Counted from the first letter of the stretch, positions 19,403-34,583 are shown. The stretch is 64,000 nt of DNA from CAIWHR01 sp963786625 (GCA_963786625.1 CAWAZS010000002.1:1-64000), one strand, 5' to 3'. The notes: a model not told the origin generated them from the sequence alone. Translations and numbers: made by a program.

Positions 19403-20758
19403 TCAGGCGGCGGTGGCGGCCGCGATCGCGTCGGCGAGCACCTGCGCCTGCTTGTCGGCAACGTTCGCCTCGCGCGCCTCGACCATCACGCGCAGCACGG
19501 GCTCCGTGCCCGAGGGCCGCAGCAGGACGCGCCCGGTATCGCCCAGCGCGGCGACGGTTCCGGCCTGCGCCGCGCGGATCGCCTCGCTCGCCTTCCAGTC
19601 GTAGCCCTTCGGCACGCGCACGTTGATCAGACGCTGCGGGAACAGCGTGATGCCGGCCGTGGCCTCGGCGAGCGTCTTGCGCTGCTCGACGAGCGAGCGC
19701 AGCACCGCGAGCGCGGCGATGATCGCATCGCCGGTCGTGTGCTTGTCCAGGCACAGCAGGTGGCCGGAGTTCTCGCCGCCCAGGAGCCAGCCCTTCTCGT
19801 TCAGCCTCTCCAGCACGTAGCGGTCGCCGACCGCCGCGCGCTCGAGCACGATGCCCTCGCGCGCCAGCGCCTGCTCGAGGCCGAGGTTCGTCATCGCCGT
19901 GCCGACGACGCCGCCGACGAGCGCGCCGCGCCGCCGGTAGTCCATCGCGATCACGTAGAGGAGCTGGTCGCCGTCGTACGCGCGGCCGTCGCGGTCGACC
20001 ATCAGCAGCCGGTCGCCGTCGCCGTCGAGCGCGATGCCGATATCGGCCTTGTGCGCGACCACCGCCGCCTTCAGGTGCTTCGCGTGCGTCGCGCCCACGC
20101 CGTCGTTGATGTTCATCCCGTTCGGCTCGGCGCCGATCGCGATCACGTCGGCGCCCAGCTCGTGGAACACGGGCGGCGCGACGTGGTACCCCGCGCCGTG
20201 CGCGCAGTCGATGACGATGCGCCAGCCCTTGAGATCGAGCTCGGTCGGGAACGTGCTCTTGCAGAACTCGATGTAGCGGCCGCCGGCGTCCTCGATCCGG
20301 CGCGCCTTGCCGAGCTGCGCCGACGGCACGCAGGAGAGCGGCTGCGCCATCACGCTCTCGATCGACTGCTCGATGCTGTCCGGAAGCTTCGTGCCGTCGC
20401 CGGCAAAGAACTTGATGCCGTTGTCGTCGTAGGGATTGTGCGACGCGCTGATCACGATGCCCGCGGACAGGCGCAGCGCGCGGGTCAGGTAGGCGACCGC
20501 GGGCGTGGGCAGCGGCCCGGAAAGATAGACGTCGACGCCGGCGGCGGACAGGCCCGCCTCCAGCGCGGCCTCGAGCAGGTAGCCGGAGATCCGCGTGTCC
20601 TTGCCGATCAGCACGCCCGGGCGCACGCCGTCGCGCGCGGTGTCGGCCGCGAGCACGAGGCCCGCCGCCCAGCCCAGCTTCAGCACGAGCTCGGGAGTGA
20701 TCGGCGGCTCGCCGACGCGGCCGCGGACGCCGTCGGTGCCGAAGTAATGTCGAGTCAT
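19403..20758 (-). CDS. glmM: Phosphoglucosamine mutase
   Basis: GlmM interconverts glucosamine 6-phosphate and 1-phosphate on the way to UDP-GlcNAc for peptidoglycan and LPS. The 451-residue protein is full length. It has the N-terminal RHYFGTDGVRGRVGE, the phosphoserine loop SASHNP (Ser106 is the expected phosphorylated residue), the metal-binding DGDGDR and the C-terminal RPSGTEPVLRVMVEA phosphate-binding loop. The ATG at 20758 fits the family start. It follows folP by 48 nt, in the usual ftsH-folP-glmM order. Confidence 0.96.
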   Translation of the reverse strand: MTRHYFGTDGVRGRVGEPPITPELVLKLGWAAGLVLAADTARDGVRPGVLIGKDTRISGYLLEAALEAGLSAAGVDVYLSGPLPTPAVAYLTRALRLSAGIVISASHNPYDDNGIKFFAGDGTKLPDSIEQSIESVMAQPLSCVPSAQLGKARRIEDAGGRYIEFCKSTFPTELDLKGWRIVIDCAHGAGYHVAPPVFHELGADVIAIGAEPNGMNINDGVGATHAKHLKAAVVAHKADIGIALDGDGDRLLMVDRDGRAYDGDQLLYVIAMDYRRRGALVGGVVGTAMTNLGLEQALAREGIVLERAAVGDRYVLERLNEKGWLLGGENSGHLLCLDKHTTGDAIIAALAVLRSLVEQRKTLAEATAGITLFPQRLINVRVPKGYDWKASEAIRAAQAGTVAALGDTGRVLLRPSGTEPVLRVMVEAREANVADKQAQVLADAIAAATAA

Positions 20759-20806
20759 CGTTCGGAGATCGTCAATGATTGGAAATCGCGAGGCCCTGTC
20801 GCTGTC

Positions 20807-21686
20807 TCAGCGCTCGTGCGCGCCTTGCGCGGCGTCGACCGCCGGGCTCCAGGCGCCGCCTTCGACGGCGAGCCAGACCTTGAGCGCGTCGACGGTCTCG
20901 CGCACGTCGTGCACGCGCACGATCGCCGCGCCCCGCGCCACCGCGGCGAGCGCCGCCGCGAGGCTGGCCGGCAGCCGTTCCCCGACGCCGCGCCCGGTGA
21001 GCACGCCGAGCGAGGACTTGCGCGACAGCCCCGCGAGCACCGGGTAGCCTGTCGCCGCGAGCGTGCCGATCGAGCGCAACAGTGCGAGATTATGCGCCAG
21101 CGTCTTGCCGAAGCCAAAGCCCGGATCGATCGCGATCCGCTCGCGCGCGATGCCCGCCGCCTCGCAGGCCCGCGCGCGCGCCGCGAGGAAGTCGCGCACC
21201 TCGGCCACCACGTCGCCGTAGACCGGCGCCTGCTGCATCGTCCGCGGCTCGCCCTGCATGTGCATCAGGCAGACGCCCGCCGCGCTCGCCGCGCAGGCGG
21301 CCATGCGCGCCGGGCGCCGTCAGCGCCCCGATGTCGTTGATCATCGCGGCGCCTGCCGCGATCGCCGCGCGCATCACCCCCGGCTTGCGCGTGTCGACGG
21401 CGACCGCGATGCCCTCCGCCGCGAGGGCATCGACCAGCGGGATCACCCGCGCGAGCTCGTCGGATTCGGCGACCGGCGCCGCGCCGGGACGCGTCGATTC
21501 GCCGCCGACGTCGATCAGGTCCGCGCCGTCAGAGCGCAGGCGGCGCGCGTGGTCGAGCGCGCGGGGGATGTCGAGATACCGGCCGCCGTCGGAGAACGAG
21601 TCGGGAGTGACGTTGACGACGCCCATCACCAGCGGGCGCGAGAGATCGAACAGGTGGCGGCCGCAGCGCAGAACGGATGGCTTCAT
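20807..21686 (-). CDS. folP: Dihydropteroate synthase, frameshifted
   Basis: FolP joins p-aminobenzoate to 6-hydroxymethyl-dihydropterin pyrophosphate (folate pathway; sulfonamide target). Motifs: PLVMGVVNVTPDSFSDGG, LIDVGGESTRPGA, VDTRKPGVM, MINDIGAL, LMHMQGEP, IAIDPGFGFGKT, PVLAGLSRKS and a C-terminal IVRVHDV. One +1 shift near 21312 (GCC before ATGGCC reads GCGC); the span is 3n+1, in agreement. The ATG at 21686 opens MKPSVLRCG. Upstream lies the REP cluster that separates it from ftsH. Confidence 0.93.
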
Positions 21687-21692
21687 CGCGCG

Positions 21693-21912
21693 GTGGGGCC
21701 GACTTCAGTCGGCATGCAATCGGTCGACTCGCGGAGTCCGGCTGAAGCCGGACCCACGGCATCGGTCGCCGTGCGGAGTCCGGCTGAAGCCGGACCCACG
21801 GCATCGGTCGCGTGCGGCGTCCGGCTGAAGCCGGACCCACGACGCCAGGCGCGACGCCCGGCACGACGACGTGCGGCTTTCTGCCCGCCCGTGGGGCCGC
21901 CTTCAGGCGGCG
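21693..21912. repeat. Cluster of five REP-like palindromes between ftsH and folP
   Basis: Units lie at 21693-21713 (+), 21736-21757 (-), 21778-21799 (-), 21819-21840 (-) and 21891-21912 (+). The three middle units are near-identical, spaced 41-42 bp apart with a shared linker (GGCATCGGTCGC), so they look like a local tandem amplification. The outer two are the variant with CCGACTTCAGTCGG and CCGCCTTCAGGCGG arms. The cluster fills most of the ftsH-folP gap. Confidence 0.85.
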
Positions 21913-21934
21913 CACGCGCGCGGCCGCACCGGGA

Positions 21935-23822
<1,888 letters not shown>

Positions 23823-24000
23823 TGTCGCTCCTTGCGGCGATTGGATGCGGGCCGCCGCCCCCCGTTCCGGCTTGCGCCGCCGGGCATCCACACCGGATGC
23901 GCCGGGTCTTGGATTCTATCCGTTCGCGGGGGGCACGACCACCTTCGTGCCGGTTCGACGTCGCCTGATGACGACAAACGGGACGAAATTCCGTCGAATC

Positions 24001-24638
24001 TCAACTTTTCATGCCTTTTGCGACGAGGTAGACCTCTCGGCTCCGATCCCGCGACGCCCTGGGCTTGCGCACGTAAACCTTTCCGAAACGGGCCTCGCAG
24101 GGCGCGCCGGAGCTCCGCGAATCCCGCGCCCTGGAACCCTTTGACGACAAGATCGCCTCCGGGTTGCAGCCAAGCGTTGGAGAATTCCAGCGCCAGTTCG
24201 CCGAGATGCACGGACCGTGCCTGATCCGCCGCCTCGATGCCGGATAGATTGGGGGACAGGTCCGAAACGACAAGGTCCAGCTTGCGCCCGCCGAGCGCGG
24301 CTTCGAGCGCCGCCAGACCCTCGTCCGTCGCGGAAATCGGCCTGGACGAAGGTCACGCCCGGGATCGGCTCCATGGGCAGGATGTCGATCGCGACGATCC
24401 TCGCCCGCGGCCCCAGCCGCTCGCGCAGCACCTGGCTCCAGCTCCCGGGCGCCGCCCCCAGATCGGCGGCGGCGATCCCCGGCCGGAAGAGCTTGTCCTT
24501 CTCCGCGAGCTCGAGCAGCTTGAACGCCGCGCGCGACCGGTAACCGAGTCGCACCGCCTCCTTGACCCAGGGGTCGTTGACGTGCTCGGCCATCCACGCC
24601 TTGACGAACTTGTGCTTCTTCGTTGCCTTGAGGGCCAT
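24001..24638 (-). CDS. rlmE: 23S rRNA (uridine2552-2'-O)-methyltransferase RlmE, frameshifted
   Basis: RlmE (RrmJ/FtsJ) methylates U2552 in the 23S rRNA A loop. The N-terminus has VKEAVRLGYRSRAAFKLLEL (with the catalytic Lys), the SAM site ADLGAAPGSWSQVL, and VVAID-type IVAIDILPM; after the first shift come LDLVVSDLSPNLSG (catalytic Asp), LQPGGDLVVKGFQG (catalytic Lys) and VRKPRASRDRSREVYLVA. Two +1 shifts, near 24336 and 24096, agree with the 3n+2 span. The ATG at 24638 gives a length near 211, normal for the family. It lies upstream of ftsH, as in many proteobacteria, and divergent from yhbY. Confidence 0.92.
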
Positions 24639-24694
24639 TCGGGGACCCGTGCGCGGGGCATGGCCGGCGAGCGGCGTCGCGTAAGATACGGTGG

Positions 24695-25258
24695 ATGCGA
24701 ACTCTAACACCCGCCGAGCGCCGGGCATTTCGCGCCAAGGCGCATCACCTGCATCCCTTCGTCAGCATCGGCCAGCACGGCCTGACGCCCGCCGTGCTGC
24801 ACGAGATCGCGATCGCGCTGGCCGCGCACGAGCTCATCAAGATCCGCGTGTTCAACGACGACCGCGGCGAGCGCGAGGCGCTGCTCGCCCGGATCTGCGA
24901 GGCGCTGGATGCCGCGCCGGTCCAGCACCTGGGCAAGATCCTGACCATCTGGCGACCGGCGCCGGAGCCCGCCGCCCCGCTCGAAAAGCCGCGGAAGCAG
25001 GCTCCGCCGCGCGCCGGCAGGCCAGCACGCTCCGAGCCGAAGGGCGGCGGACGGCGGCAGGGCAGCGGCGCCGCCGTGCCCCGCGTGAAGCCCTCGGCCC
25101 GCCGCGGCGCGGCATCCACGCTCGGCCGTGAGCCGGCCGCGCGCCCGCCACGCGGCGCCGGCTCGGGCACATTGCGCAGGCGCGCTTCCTCCGGCATCGG
25201 CAGCCCTGCACCTCGCGCTCCCGGCCCCGGCCTGCGGCGCCGTCGTACGCCGCGCTAG
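24695..25258 (+). CDS. yhbY: YhbY family RNA-binding protein (CRM domain) with long basic tail
   Basis: Residues 3-88 form a CRM domain (LTPAERRAFRAKAHHLHPFV, then the GxxG-type IGQHGLT loop, LIKIRV, and ILTIWRP). YhbY binds pre-50S ribosomal particles. The family is usually about 97 residues; here residues 95-187 are an Arg/Pro/Ala-rich, strongly basic extension with no recognisable domain. The extension is uninterrupted and ends at a TAG at 25258. It is divergent from rlmE with a 56-bp gap, the common arrangement. Confidence 0.88.
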   Translation: MRTLTPAERRAFRAKAHHLHPFVSIGQHGLTPAVLHEIAIALAAHELIKIRVFNDDRGEREALLARICEALDAAPVQHLGKILTIWRPAPEPAAPLEKPRKQAPPRAGRPARSEPKGGGRRQGSGAAVPRVKPSARRGAASTLGREPAARPPRGAGSGTLRRRASSGIGSPAPRAPGPGLRRRRTPR

Positions 25259-25307
25259 CGGCTCGCCCGGCGGCGCTGCCGTTCCCCAGCATCGGCCACC
25301 ACCATCG

Positions 25308-26228
25308 ATGGCCGACGATCGCCGCCCGCTCGACGCGCTCGCCGTCGGCTCGATGATCGTGATGACCATGCTGTGGGGCTTCCAGCAGGTCGCGATCAAG
25401 CTGGCCGCCCACGGCATCTCGTTCGTCATGCAGGGCGCGCTGCGCTCGGCAATCGCCACGATACTCGTGCTCGGCTGGGTGCGGGTGCGGCGCATCCCGC
25501 TGTGGGAGCACGACGGGACGCTCGTGCCGGGGCTCCTCGCCGGTGTCGCCTTCGCCGCCGAGTTCGCCCTGATCTACGCCGGGCTCGGCCACACGACGGC
25601 CGCGCGCATGGTGGTCTTCCTCTACCTGGCGCCCTGCCTCACCGCACTGGGGCTGTCGGTTTTCGTCCCCGACGAGCGGCTTCGCGCCGTGCAGTGGACC
25701 GGCGTGCTGCTGGCGTTCGCGGGCCTGGTGGCGGCGTTCGCCGACGGCTTCGCGCAGCCGACGCAGCCGACGCTGGTCGGCGACGTGTTCGGTGCGCTCG
25801 CCGCACTGTTGTGGGCCGCGACCACCGTCCTGATCCGGGCGACGCGTCTCGCGCGGGTCAGCGCGACCAAGGTGCTCCTCTACCAGCTCGGGATTTCCGC
25901 CGCGCTGCTGCCGCTCGTCTCGGTCGCGCTCGGCGAGCCCGGAGTCGTCGCGTGGACGCCGGTCGCCATCGCCAGCCTCGCTTACCAGACGGTGATCGTC
26001 GCCTTCGTGAGCTATCTGACCTGGTTCTGGCTGCTCACCCGCTATCTGGCGGGACGCCTCGCCGTCTTCTCGTTCCTCGCGCCGCTGTTCGGCGTGACCT
26101 TCGGTCACCTGATCCTCGGCGACCCGATCACGCCGGGATTCGCCGCGGCGGCGGCGCTGGTTGGCGCCGGGATCGCGCTGGTCAATCTGCAGCGCCGCCG
26201 CGAGCCCGTTGATCCACCCCGAGGCTGA
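25308..26228 (+). CDS. EamA/DMT family transporter
   Basis: This 306-residue membrane protein has ten hydrophobic segments arranged as two EamA repeats (roughly 12-145 and 155-295). The first contains MLWGFQQVAIKL and the second GALAALLWAATTVLIRA, the usual start-of-repeat Trp-rich helices. Family members export amino acids, nucleosides or other metabolites; the substrate cannot be read from sequence. The ATG at 25308 begins MADDRRPLD. It stands 49 bp after yhbY and is convergent with the TRAP operon. Confidence 0.85.
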   Translation: MADDRRPLDALAVGSMIVMTMLWGFQQVAIKLAAHGISFVMQGALRSAIATILVLGWVRVRRIPLWEHDGTLVPGLLAGVAFAAEFALIYAGLGHTTAARMVVFLYLAPCLTALGLSVFVPDERLRAVQWTGVLLAFAGLVAAFADGFAQPTQPTLVGDVFGALAALLWAATTVLIRATRLARVSATKVLLYQLGISAALLPLVSVALGEPGVVAWTPVAIASLAYQTVIVAFVSYLTWFWLLTRYLAGRLAVFSFLAPLFGVTFGHLILGDPITPGFAAAAALVGAGIALVNLQRRREPVDPPRG

Positions 26229-26266
26229 CGGCGCGACGGCCGGGCGGCGGCGTGGCCGCGCGCCGC

Positions 26267-28163
26267 CTAGGTCTGCTTCGTGCGCGCGGGTCCATGCGCC
26301 GCCTTCTGCGCGACGAAGACCAGCGCGAGCAGGCCCAGGCCCAGCGCGTCCGTCACGTAGCCCGGCTTGATCAGCAGCAACGCCGCGGCGAGCAGCGCGA
26401 TCGCGCTCCCACCAGCGGCACTCGCGCAGCAGATAGCCGTGCAGCCCGGCGGCGAGGCAGACGACGCCGACCGTCGCCGACGCCGCCGAGGTGACGCTGG
26501 TGAACGCGTCGCCGATCAGCAGCAGCGAGGGCTCGTAGACGAACATGAACGGCACGATGTAGGCAGGCGCGGCGCAGCGCATCGACTCCAGCCCGACCTT
26601 CCACATGTCTGCCTTCGCGAGGCTCGCGGCCGCGAACACGGCGAGCGCGACCGGCGGCGTGATCGCCGACAGGATCGCGAAGTAGAACGCGAACATGTGC
26701 GCCGCCGGCGCGATCGCCCCCAGCTTGATGATGGCCGGCACGAGCAGCGACACCATGACGATGTAGGCGGGCGTCGTGGGCATCCCCATGCCGAGCACGA
26801 TGCCCGCCAGCGCGGTCAGCACCAGCGCGAGCAGCAGCGAGTCCTGCGCAATCGCGATCACGACCTGCGTGAACACGATGCCGAGCCCGGTGATCGTGAC
26901 GCAGCCGATCACGATGCCGGCGCACGCGCACGCCATGGCGACGGCCAGCGTGTTGCGGGCGCCGTCGATCAGCGCCTCGATCCACGTCTTCCACTCGATG
27001 CCCTCGCGCGTCGTCCGGCGCAGCAGCGCGACCGGGATGCAGACCAGCGCGCCCGCGAGCGCGCACCGCGGCGCGGAGTAGCCCAGCATCAGGCCCGCCA
27101 GCACGACCGCGATCGGCGCGAACAGGTGGCCGCGCTGCGCCATGACGTCGACAAAGCGCGGCAGCTCCGAGCGCGGCACGCCCGCCAGGCGGTGCCGCTT
27201 CGCCTCGAAGTGGACGGCGAAGAACACGGCGACGTAGTACAGGAGCGCCGGGATCGCCGCCCACAGCGCCACCTTCGCGTACGGCACGGCGAGAAACTCC
27301 GCCATCACGAACGCCGCCGCGCCCATGATCGGCGGCATGATCTGGCCGCCGGTCGACGCGACCGCCTCGACGGCGGCCGCGAACGGCGGCCGGAAGCCGG
27401 TGCGCTTCATCAGCGGGATGGTGATCGGCCCGTCGACCATCACGTTCGCCACGGCGCTGCCGGAAACGGTGCCGAAGAGGCTGGACGAGACGACCGCGAC
27501 CTTGCCGGGACCGCCGGCGGTGTGACCGGTGATCGACATCGCGAAATCCATGAACAGCTGCCCGGTGCCGCTGCGCTCCATGAACGCGCCGAACAGGACG
27601 AACAGCATCACGTAGCTCGCCGAAACGCCGAGCGTCGAGCCGAAGATCCCCTCGGTCGACAGGTACAGCTGCTCCAGCAGGACGTCGAAGGTCACGCGCG
27701 TGAAGAAGGCCGCGTAGACCAGGAACGCGATCGCGGTGAGCGGCAGCGCCCAGCCGATCACGCGCCGCGTCGCGACGAGGACGACCAGCACGGCGACCAC
27801 GGCGAAGATGCGGTCCCACGCGGTGAGCGTGTCGATGTAGATGATGCGGTTCACGAACGCGTCGTAGCCGAGGAAGATGTGCAGGACGAAGCCCCAGCCG
27901 GCGGCGAGCAGCAGCGCGTCGACGGCGCGCCAGGCGGGCGAACCGCCGGGCCGCGTCGGGTAGAGCAGGAACACGAGCGTCAGCGCGAACAGCAGGTGCG
28001 TGCCGCGGAAGATCACCGCCTCGGGGGGCCCGAACCCGGCAACGTACATGTGGTAGAGCGACATCGCCACGGCGATCGCGGCGACGGCGTAGCGCAGCGC
28101 GGGCGCACCGGGCGCGGTCGCCTGCAGCTCGTCGGAGACGACGGCCCCGGTGGGTGTGCTCAT
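26267..28163 (-). CDS. TRAP transporter permease, DctQ-DctM (4TM/12TM) fusion, frameshifted at the C-terminus
   Basis: This is the permease of a TAXI-type tripartite ATP-independent transporter. Sodium-gradient-driven uptake is known for the family, but the substrate is unknown. About 630 residues with some 17 hydrophobic segments contain the small-subunit part (about 25-150) and the large DctM part. The latter has SASYVMLFVLFGAFMERSG, FGTVSGSAVANVMVDGPITI, GGQIMPPIMGAAAFVMAEF and GIVLGMGMPTTPAYIVMV. One +1 shift near 26408 alters only the last 45 residues; corrected, it ends at a TAG at 26267. The ATG at 28163 starts MSTPTGAVV. It lies 153 bp downstream of its receptor gene. Confidence 0.9.
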
Positions 28164-28316
28164 GACGTCACGCGTCGACTCGGGCGATTCGCGCTCGGCG
28201 CCTGCGCTCAGACGCACGGCACCGGCGATCGCGGCCTGCCGCAGCCTGGCCGCCGCAGCGGCCGGCGCAGCACGGGCGGCAGTCCGCCCGCGGCGATGGT
28301 GGGGCCGCGCCCGCGG

Positions 28317-29264
28317 CTACAGGACGCCGGCTTCCTTGTAGTACTTCGCGGCGCCCTTGTGGAATGGCACGCCGATGTCGACCGCCATGGCCTTGGGCGT
28401 CAGTCCGTCGATGGCCTTGACCACCGCCACCATCGCCGGAATGTTCGTCGCCATCGCCTTGGTCATCCGGTAGACGGTGTCCTCGGGCAGGTCGCAGGCG
28501 ACGACGATGTGCGTCGAGTAGCCGATCACGGGGACGTCCTTGTCCTGTTTCGGATAGGTGCCTGCCTTGATGAGGATCTTGTGGTATCCGGGATTCTGCT
28601 TCGCAAGCTCGCCCATCGTCTTGTCGTCGACCGGGACGAGCTCGATGTCGCGCGCGCTCGCGAGGTCCATCACCGCGGACGCCGGCGCCGTCGTTCCCAG
28701 CGTGAACACCTGCGCGTGGCCGTCCTTCATCATTCCCACCGCATCGGTGTACGCGGCCTGGAAATTGACTTTGGACAACGATTGGTAGGTCATCCCGTTG
28801 ATCTTGAGCACCGCTTCCGTGAGCAGCTCGCCGGTGTTGCCTTTGGACTGCGTGACCACGGACTTGCCCTTGAGGTCGGCGAAGGACTTGACGTTGGCGT
28901 CCTTGAGCGCCACGACCTGGAAGTGCTGCGGATAGAGGTTCGCGACCTGGCAGACCTTCGTCACCTTCTTCGGAAACGGGGGCCGGCCCTCGATGCCGTC
29001 GACCGTCGACGCCGAATTGGCGAAGCCGACCTGCGCCTTCCCCTCGTCGACACCGCGCACGTTGGCGATGCCGGCTCCGGGCGTCTGCTGGATCTGCAGG
29101 CCCGGGACCGCGGTCTCCCAGAGGCTCTTGAGCTGGCCGCCGAGAGGGATCCACACTCCACCCTGCGGGCCGGTCATCATCGTGATCTGCTGCGCCGCGA
29201 CCGGCTGCGCGAGGGCCGCGCCAAGCAAGACCGCGCTGACGCGGATGCCGACTTCGAGTCTCAT
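28317..29264 (-). CDS. TAXI family TRAP transporter solute-binding subunit
   Basis: This 315-residue periplasmic receptor works with the adjacent fused permease. Residues 1-24 are a Sec signal peptide (MRLEVGIRV, hydrophobic core, PVAAQQ cleavage area). The mature part has the TAXI hallmarks ITMMTGPQGGVWIPLGG, VGFANSAS, LYPQHFQVVAL, DLKGKSVVTQSKGNTGE and IDGLTPKAM near the end. The ATG at 29264 is preceded by AAGGAGGAG. A ligand cannot be inferred. It precedes the permease in the transcript, the usual TAXI order. Confidence 0.92.
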   Translation of the reverse strand: MRLEVGIRVSAVLLGAALAQPVAAQQITMMTGPQGGVWIPLGGQLKSLWETAVPGLQIQQTPGAGIANVRGVDEGKAQVGFANSASTVDGIEGRPPFPKKVTKVCQVANLYPQHFQVVALKDANVKSFADLKGKSVVTQSKGNTGELLTEAVLKINGMTYQSLSKVNFQAAYTDAVGMMKDGHAQVFTLGTTAPASAVMDLASARDIELVPVDDKTMGELAKQNPGYHKILIKAGTYPKQDKDVPVIGYSTHIVVACDLPEDTVYRMTKAMATNIPAMVAVVKAIDGLTPKAMAVDIGVPFHKGAAKYYKEAGVL

Positions 29265-29396
29265 TGCTCCTCCTTGAACGGGTTCGTGCGGCCGGCGGTT
29301 CCGCCCGCGGCGCGCTCGTGGCGTACGCGCGGATTCTGTCGCCTCCACCCCACCGGGGTCAAGCATCGCGCACCGGGACGCACCCGCCCCCGGCGC

Positions 29397-29873
29397 TCAG
29401 ACGTAGCGCACCGCCAGGACCTCGTACTCGCGCACTCCGCCGGGCGCGTGCACCTCCGCGGTGTCGCCCTCGACCTTGCCGATCAACGCGCGCGCGATGG
29501 GCGAGCTCACCGAGATCTTGCCGTGCTTCAGGTCGGCCTCGTCGTCGCCGACGATCTGGTAGGTGACGTGATCGCCCGACTCCGCATCCGCGAGCTCGAC
29601 GGTCGCGCCGAAGACGATGCGGCCGTCGGCGTCGATCTCGGCGGGATTGATGATCTGCGCATGGGCGAGCCGGCGCTCGACCTCGGCGATCCGGCCTTCG
29701 ATGAAGCCCTGGCGCTCCTTGGCCGCGTCGTAGTCGGCGTTCTCGGACAGGTCGCCGTGCGAGCGCGCCTCGGCGATCGCGGAGATCACCGCGGGCCGGT
29801 CGACCACCTTCAGGTGGCGCAGCTCGGCCTTCAGGCGCGCCGCGCCGTGGACCGTCATTGGAATCTTCTTCAT
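29397..29873 (-). CDS. greA: Transcription elongation factor GreA
   Basis: GreA rescues backtracked RNA polymerase by stimulating transcript cleavage. The 158-residue protein has the N-terminal coiled coil with the acidic tip (residues about 12-75, SHGDLSENADYDAAKE containing the catalytic Asp/Glu pair) and a C-terminal FKBP-like domain (TYQIVGDDEAD, then ISVSSPIARALIGK). The ATG at 29873 fits the family start (MKKIPMT). It follows carB by 96 bp; carA-carB-greA is a common proteobacterial order. Confidence 0.95.
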   Translation of the reverse strand: MKKIPMTVHGAARLKAELRHLKVVDRPAVISAIAEARSHGDLSENADYDAAKERQGFIEGRIAEVERRLAHAQIINPAEIDADGRIVFGATVELADAESGDHVTYQIVGDDEADLKHGKISVSSPIARALIGKVEGDTAEVHAPGGVREYEVLAVRYV

Positions 29874-29969
29874 CGTTCGATCAACCCCCGATGGTAAGCG
29901 CCCCAGGGAACGGAAGAGCCTTGCGGTTCCCGGCCGGTCCGCGCAGGCGTGCCCGCGTCCTTCGTTCGG

Positions 29970-33212
<3,243 letters not shown>

Positions 33213-33240
33213 GGTCGTCGAGCTGCTGCGCCGGTCGGCG

Positions 33241-34419
33241 CTACTTCCTCTCCATCATCTTCACGAACCGGTCGAACAGGTACGCGACGTCGTGCGGGCC
33301 CGGGCTCGCCTCCGGATGGCCCTGGAAGCCGAACGCCGGCCGGTCGGTGCGGACGATGCCCTGCAGCGTGCCGTCGAACAGCGACACGTGCGTGACGCGC
33401 ACGGTCGGCGGAAGGCTCGCCGCGTCGACCGCGAAGCCGTGGTTCTGGCTGGTGATCAGCACCTGCCCGGTGTCCCGGTCGAGCACCGGGTGGTTCGCGC
33501 CGTGGTGCCCGAACTTCATCTTGACGCTCCGCCCGCCGGATGCGATTCCGAGCAGCTGGTGTCCGAGGCAGATCCCGAAGGTCGGCACGCCGGCATCGAC
33601 GATCGTCGCGATCGCGCGGATCGCGTAGGTGCAGGGCTCCGGGTCGCCCGGGCCGTTCGACAGGAAGACGCCGTCGGGGGAGAGCGCGAGGACCGCTTCC
33701 GCGGGCGTCTGCGCCGGAACCACGGTGAGCCGGCAGCCGCGGTCGACGAGCATGCGCAGGATGTTGTGCTTGACGCCGTAGTCGTACGCCACCACGTGGA
33801 AGCGCGCCGTCGCCGCGGATCGAAAGCCGCTGCCGAGCGCCCACCCGCCCGCCGTCCACTCATAGGGCGATGTGCAGCTGACGACCTTGGCGAGATCCTG
33901 TCCGGCCATCGACGGCGCCGCCCTGGCGCGCGCGACGGCCTGTGCGACGGACGCCTCGCCCATCGCCGCGCCGGCGTAGAGGCAGCCGTTCTGCGCGCCA
34001 CGATCGCGCAGCAGCCGGGTGAGCCGGCGGGTGTCGATGTCGGCGATGCCGACGATGCCGTTGGCCGCGAGATAGGCGCCCAGCTCGCCCGTCGAGCGGA
34101 AGTTCGAGACGAGCCGCGGCAGGTCGCGGATCACGAGCCCTGCCGCGAACGGCCGCCGCGACTCGACGTCCTCCGGGTTGACGCCCACGTTGCCGATGTG
34201 CGGATAGGTGAGCGTGACGATCTGACCGGCATAGCTCGGGTCGGTCAGGATCTCCTGATACCCGGTCATCGCCGTGTTGAAGACGACTTCGCCGACCGAA
34301 GTGCCCAGGGCGCCGATCGCGCGGCCGCGAAAGACGGTCCCGTCGGCCAGCGCCAGAACCGCGGGCGTTCCCGCGGAAACGAGCGTCGGGCGGCTGCTGT
34401 CGGCGGTGGGAGCAGGCAT
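33241..34419 (-). CDS. carA: Carbamoyl-phosphate synthase small subunit (glutaminase)
   Basis: CarA hydrolyses glutamine and passes ammonia to CarB. The 392-residue protein has the N-terminal CPSase small-chain domain (ALADGTVFRGRAIG, FNTAMTGYQEILTDPSY) and a class I glutamine amidotransferase domain with the nucleophile in FGICLGHQLLG and the His-Glu pair in FGFQGHPEASPGP. The first 20 residues are a poorly conserved extension, so a start further in (for example at the GTG for VSAGTP) is possible. A sigma-70 promoter is seen upstream at 34534-34562. Confidence 0.96.
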   Translation of the reverse strand: MPAPTADSSRPTLVSAGTPAVLALADGTVFRGRAIGALGTSVGEVVFNTAMTGYQEILTDPSYAGQIVTLTYPHIGNVGVNPEDVESRRPFAAGLVIRDLPRLVSNFRSTGELGAYLAANGIVGIADIDTRRLTRLLRDRGAQNGCLYAGAAMGEASVAQAVARARAAPSMAGQDLAKVVSCTSPYEWTAGGWALGSGFRSAATARFHVVAYDYGVKHNILRMLVDRGCRLTVVPAQTPAEAVLALSPDGVFLSNGPGDPEPCTYAIRAIATIVDAGVPTFGICLGHQLLGIASGGRSVKMKFGHHGANHPVLDRDTGQVLITSQNHGFAVDAASLPPTVRVTHVSLFDGTLQGIVRTDRPAFGFQGHPEASPGPHDVAYLFDRFVKMMERK

Positions 34420-34533
34420 GGCGAAATCGCGTTGGGCGTGGCGTGAATCGCCGGAGGGCGGTTCGCCGGGGTCCGGACGTGCGAAGCGGGAACGCCAGCG
34501 TCACCCGCAGTCGTCCCCGCTCTTGAACAAGTG

Positions 34534-34562
34534 ATTATACCGGCGGGGGACCGGCGTTACAA
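34534..34562 (-). promoter_or_regulatory. Sigma-70 promoter of carA-carB
   Basis: On the minus strand a -35 TTGTAA (34557-34562) is followed by a 17-bp spacer and a perfect -10 TATAAT (34534-34539). The predicted transcript has a leader of about 105-110 nt before the carA start at 34419. It is placed in the gap behind the SDR gene, so carAB has its own promoter. Confidence 0.6.
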
Positions 34563-34583
34563 CGGCGCCGCAGCGGGCGGCGC

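Noticed and set aside
26367..29897. Very long open frames opposite the TRAP, greA, carAB and ilvC genes (also 30855-33395 and 54921-58361)
   Set aside because: High GC at third codon positions keeps the antisense frame free of stops; the predicted proteins are Arg/Ala/His/Asp-rich mirror images without domains, while the opposite strand has conserved families.
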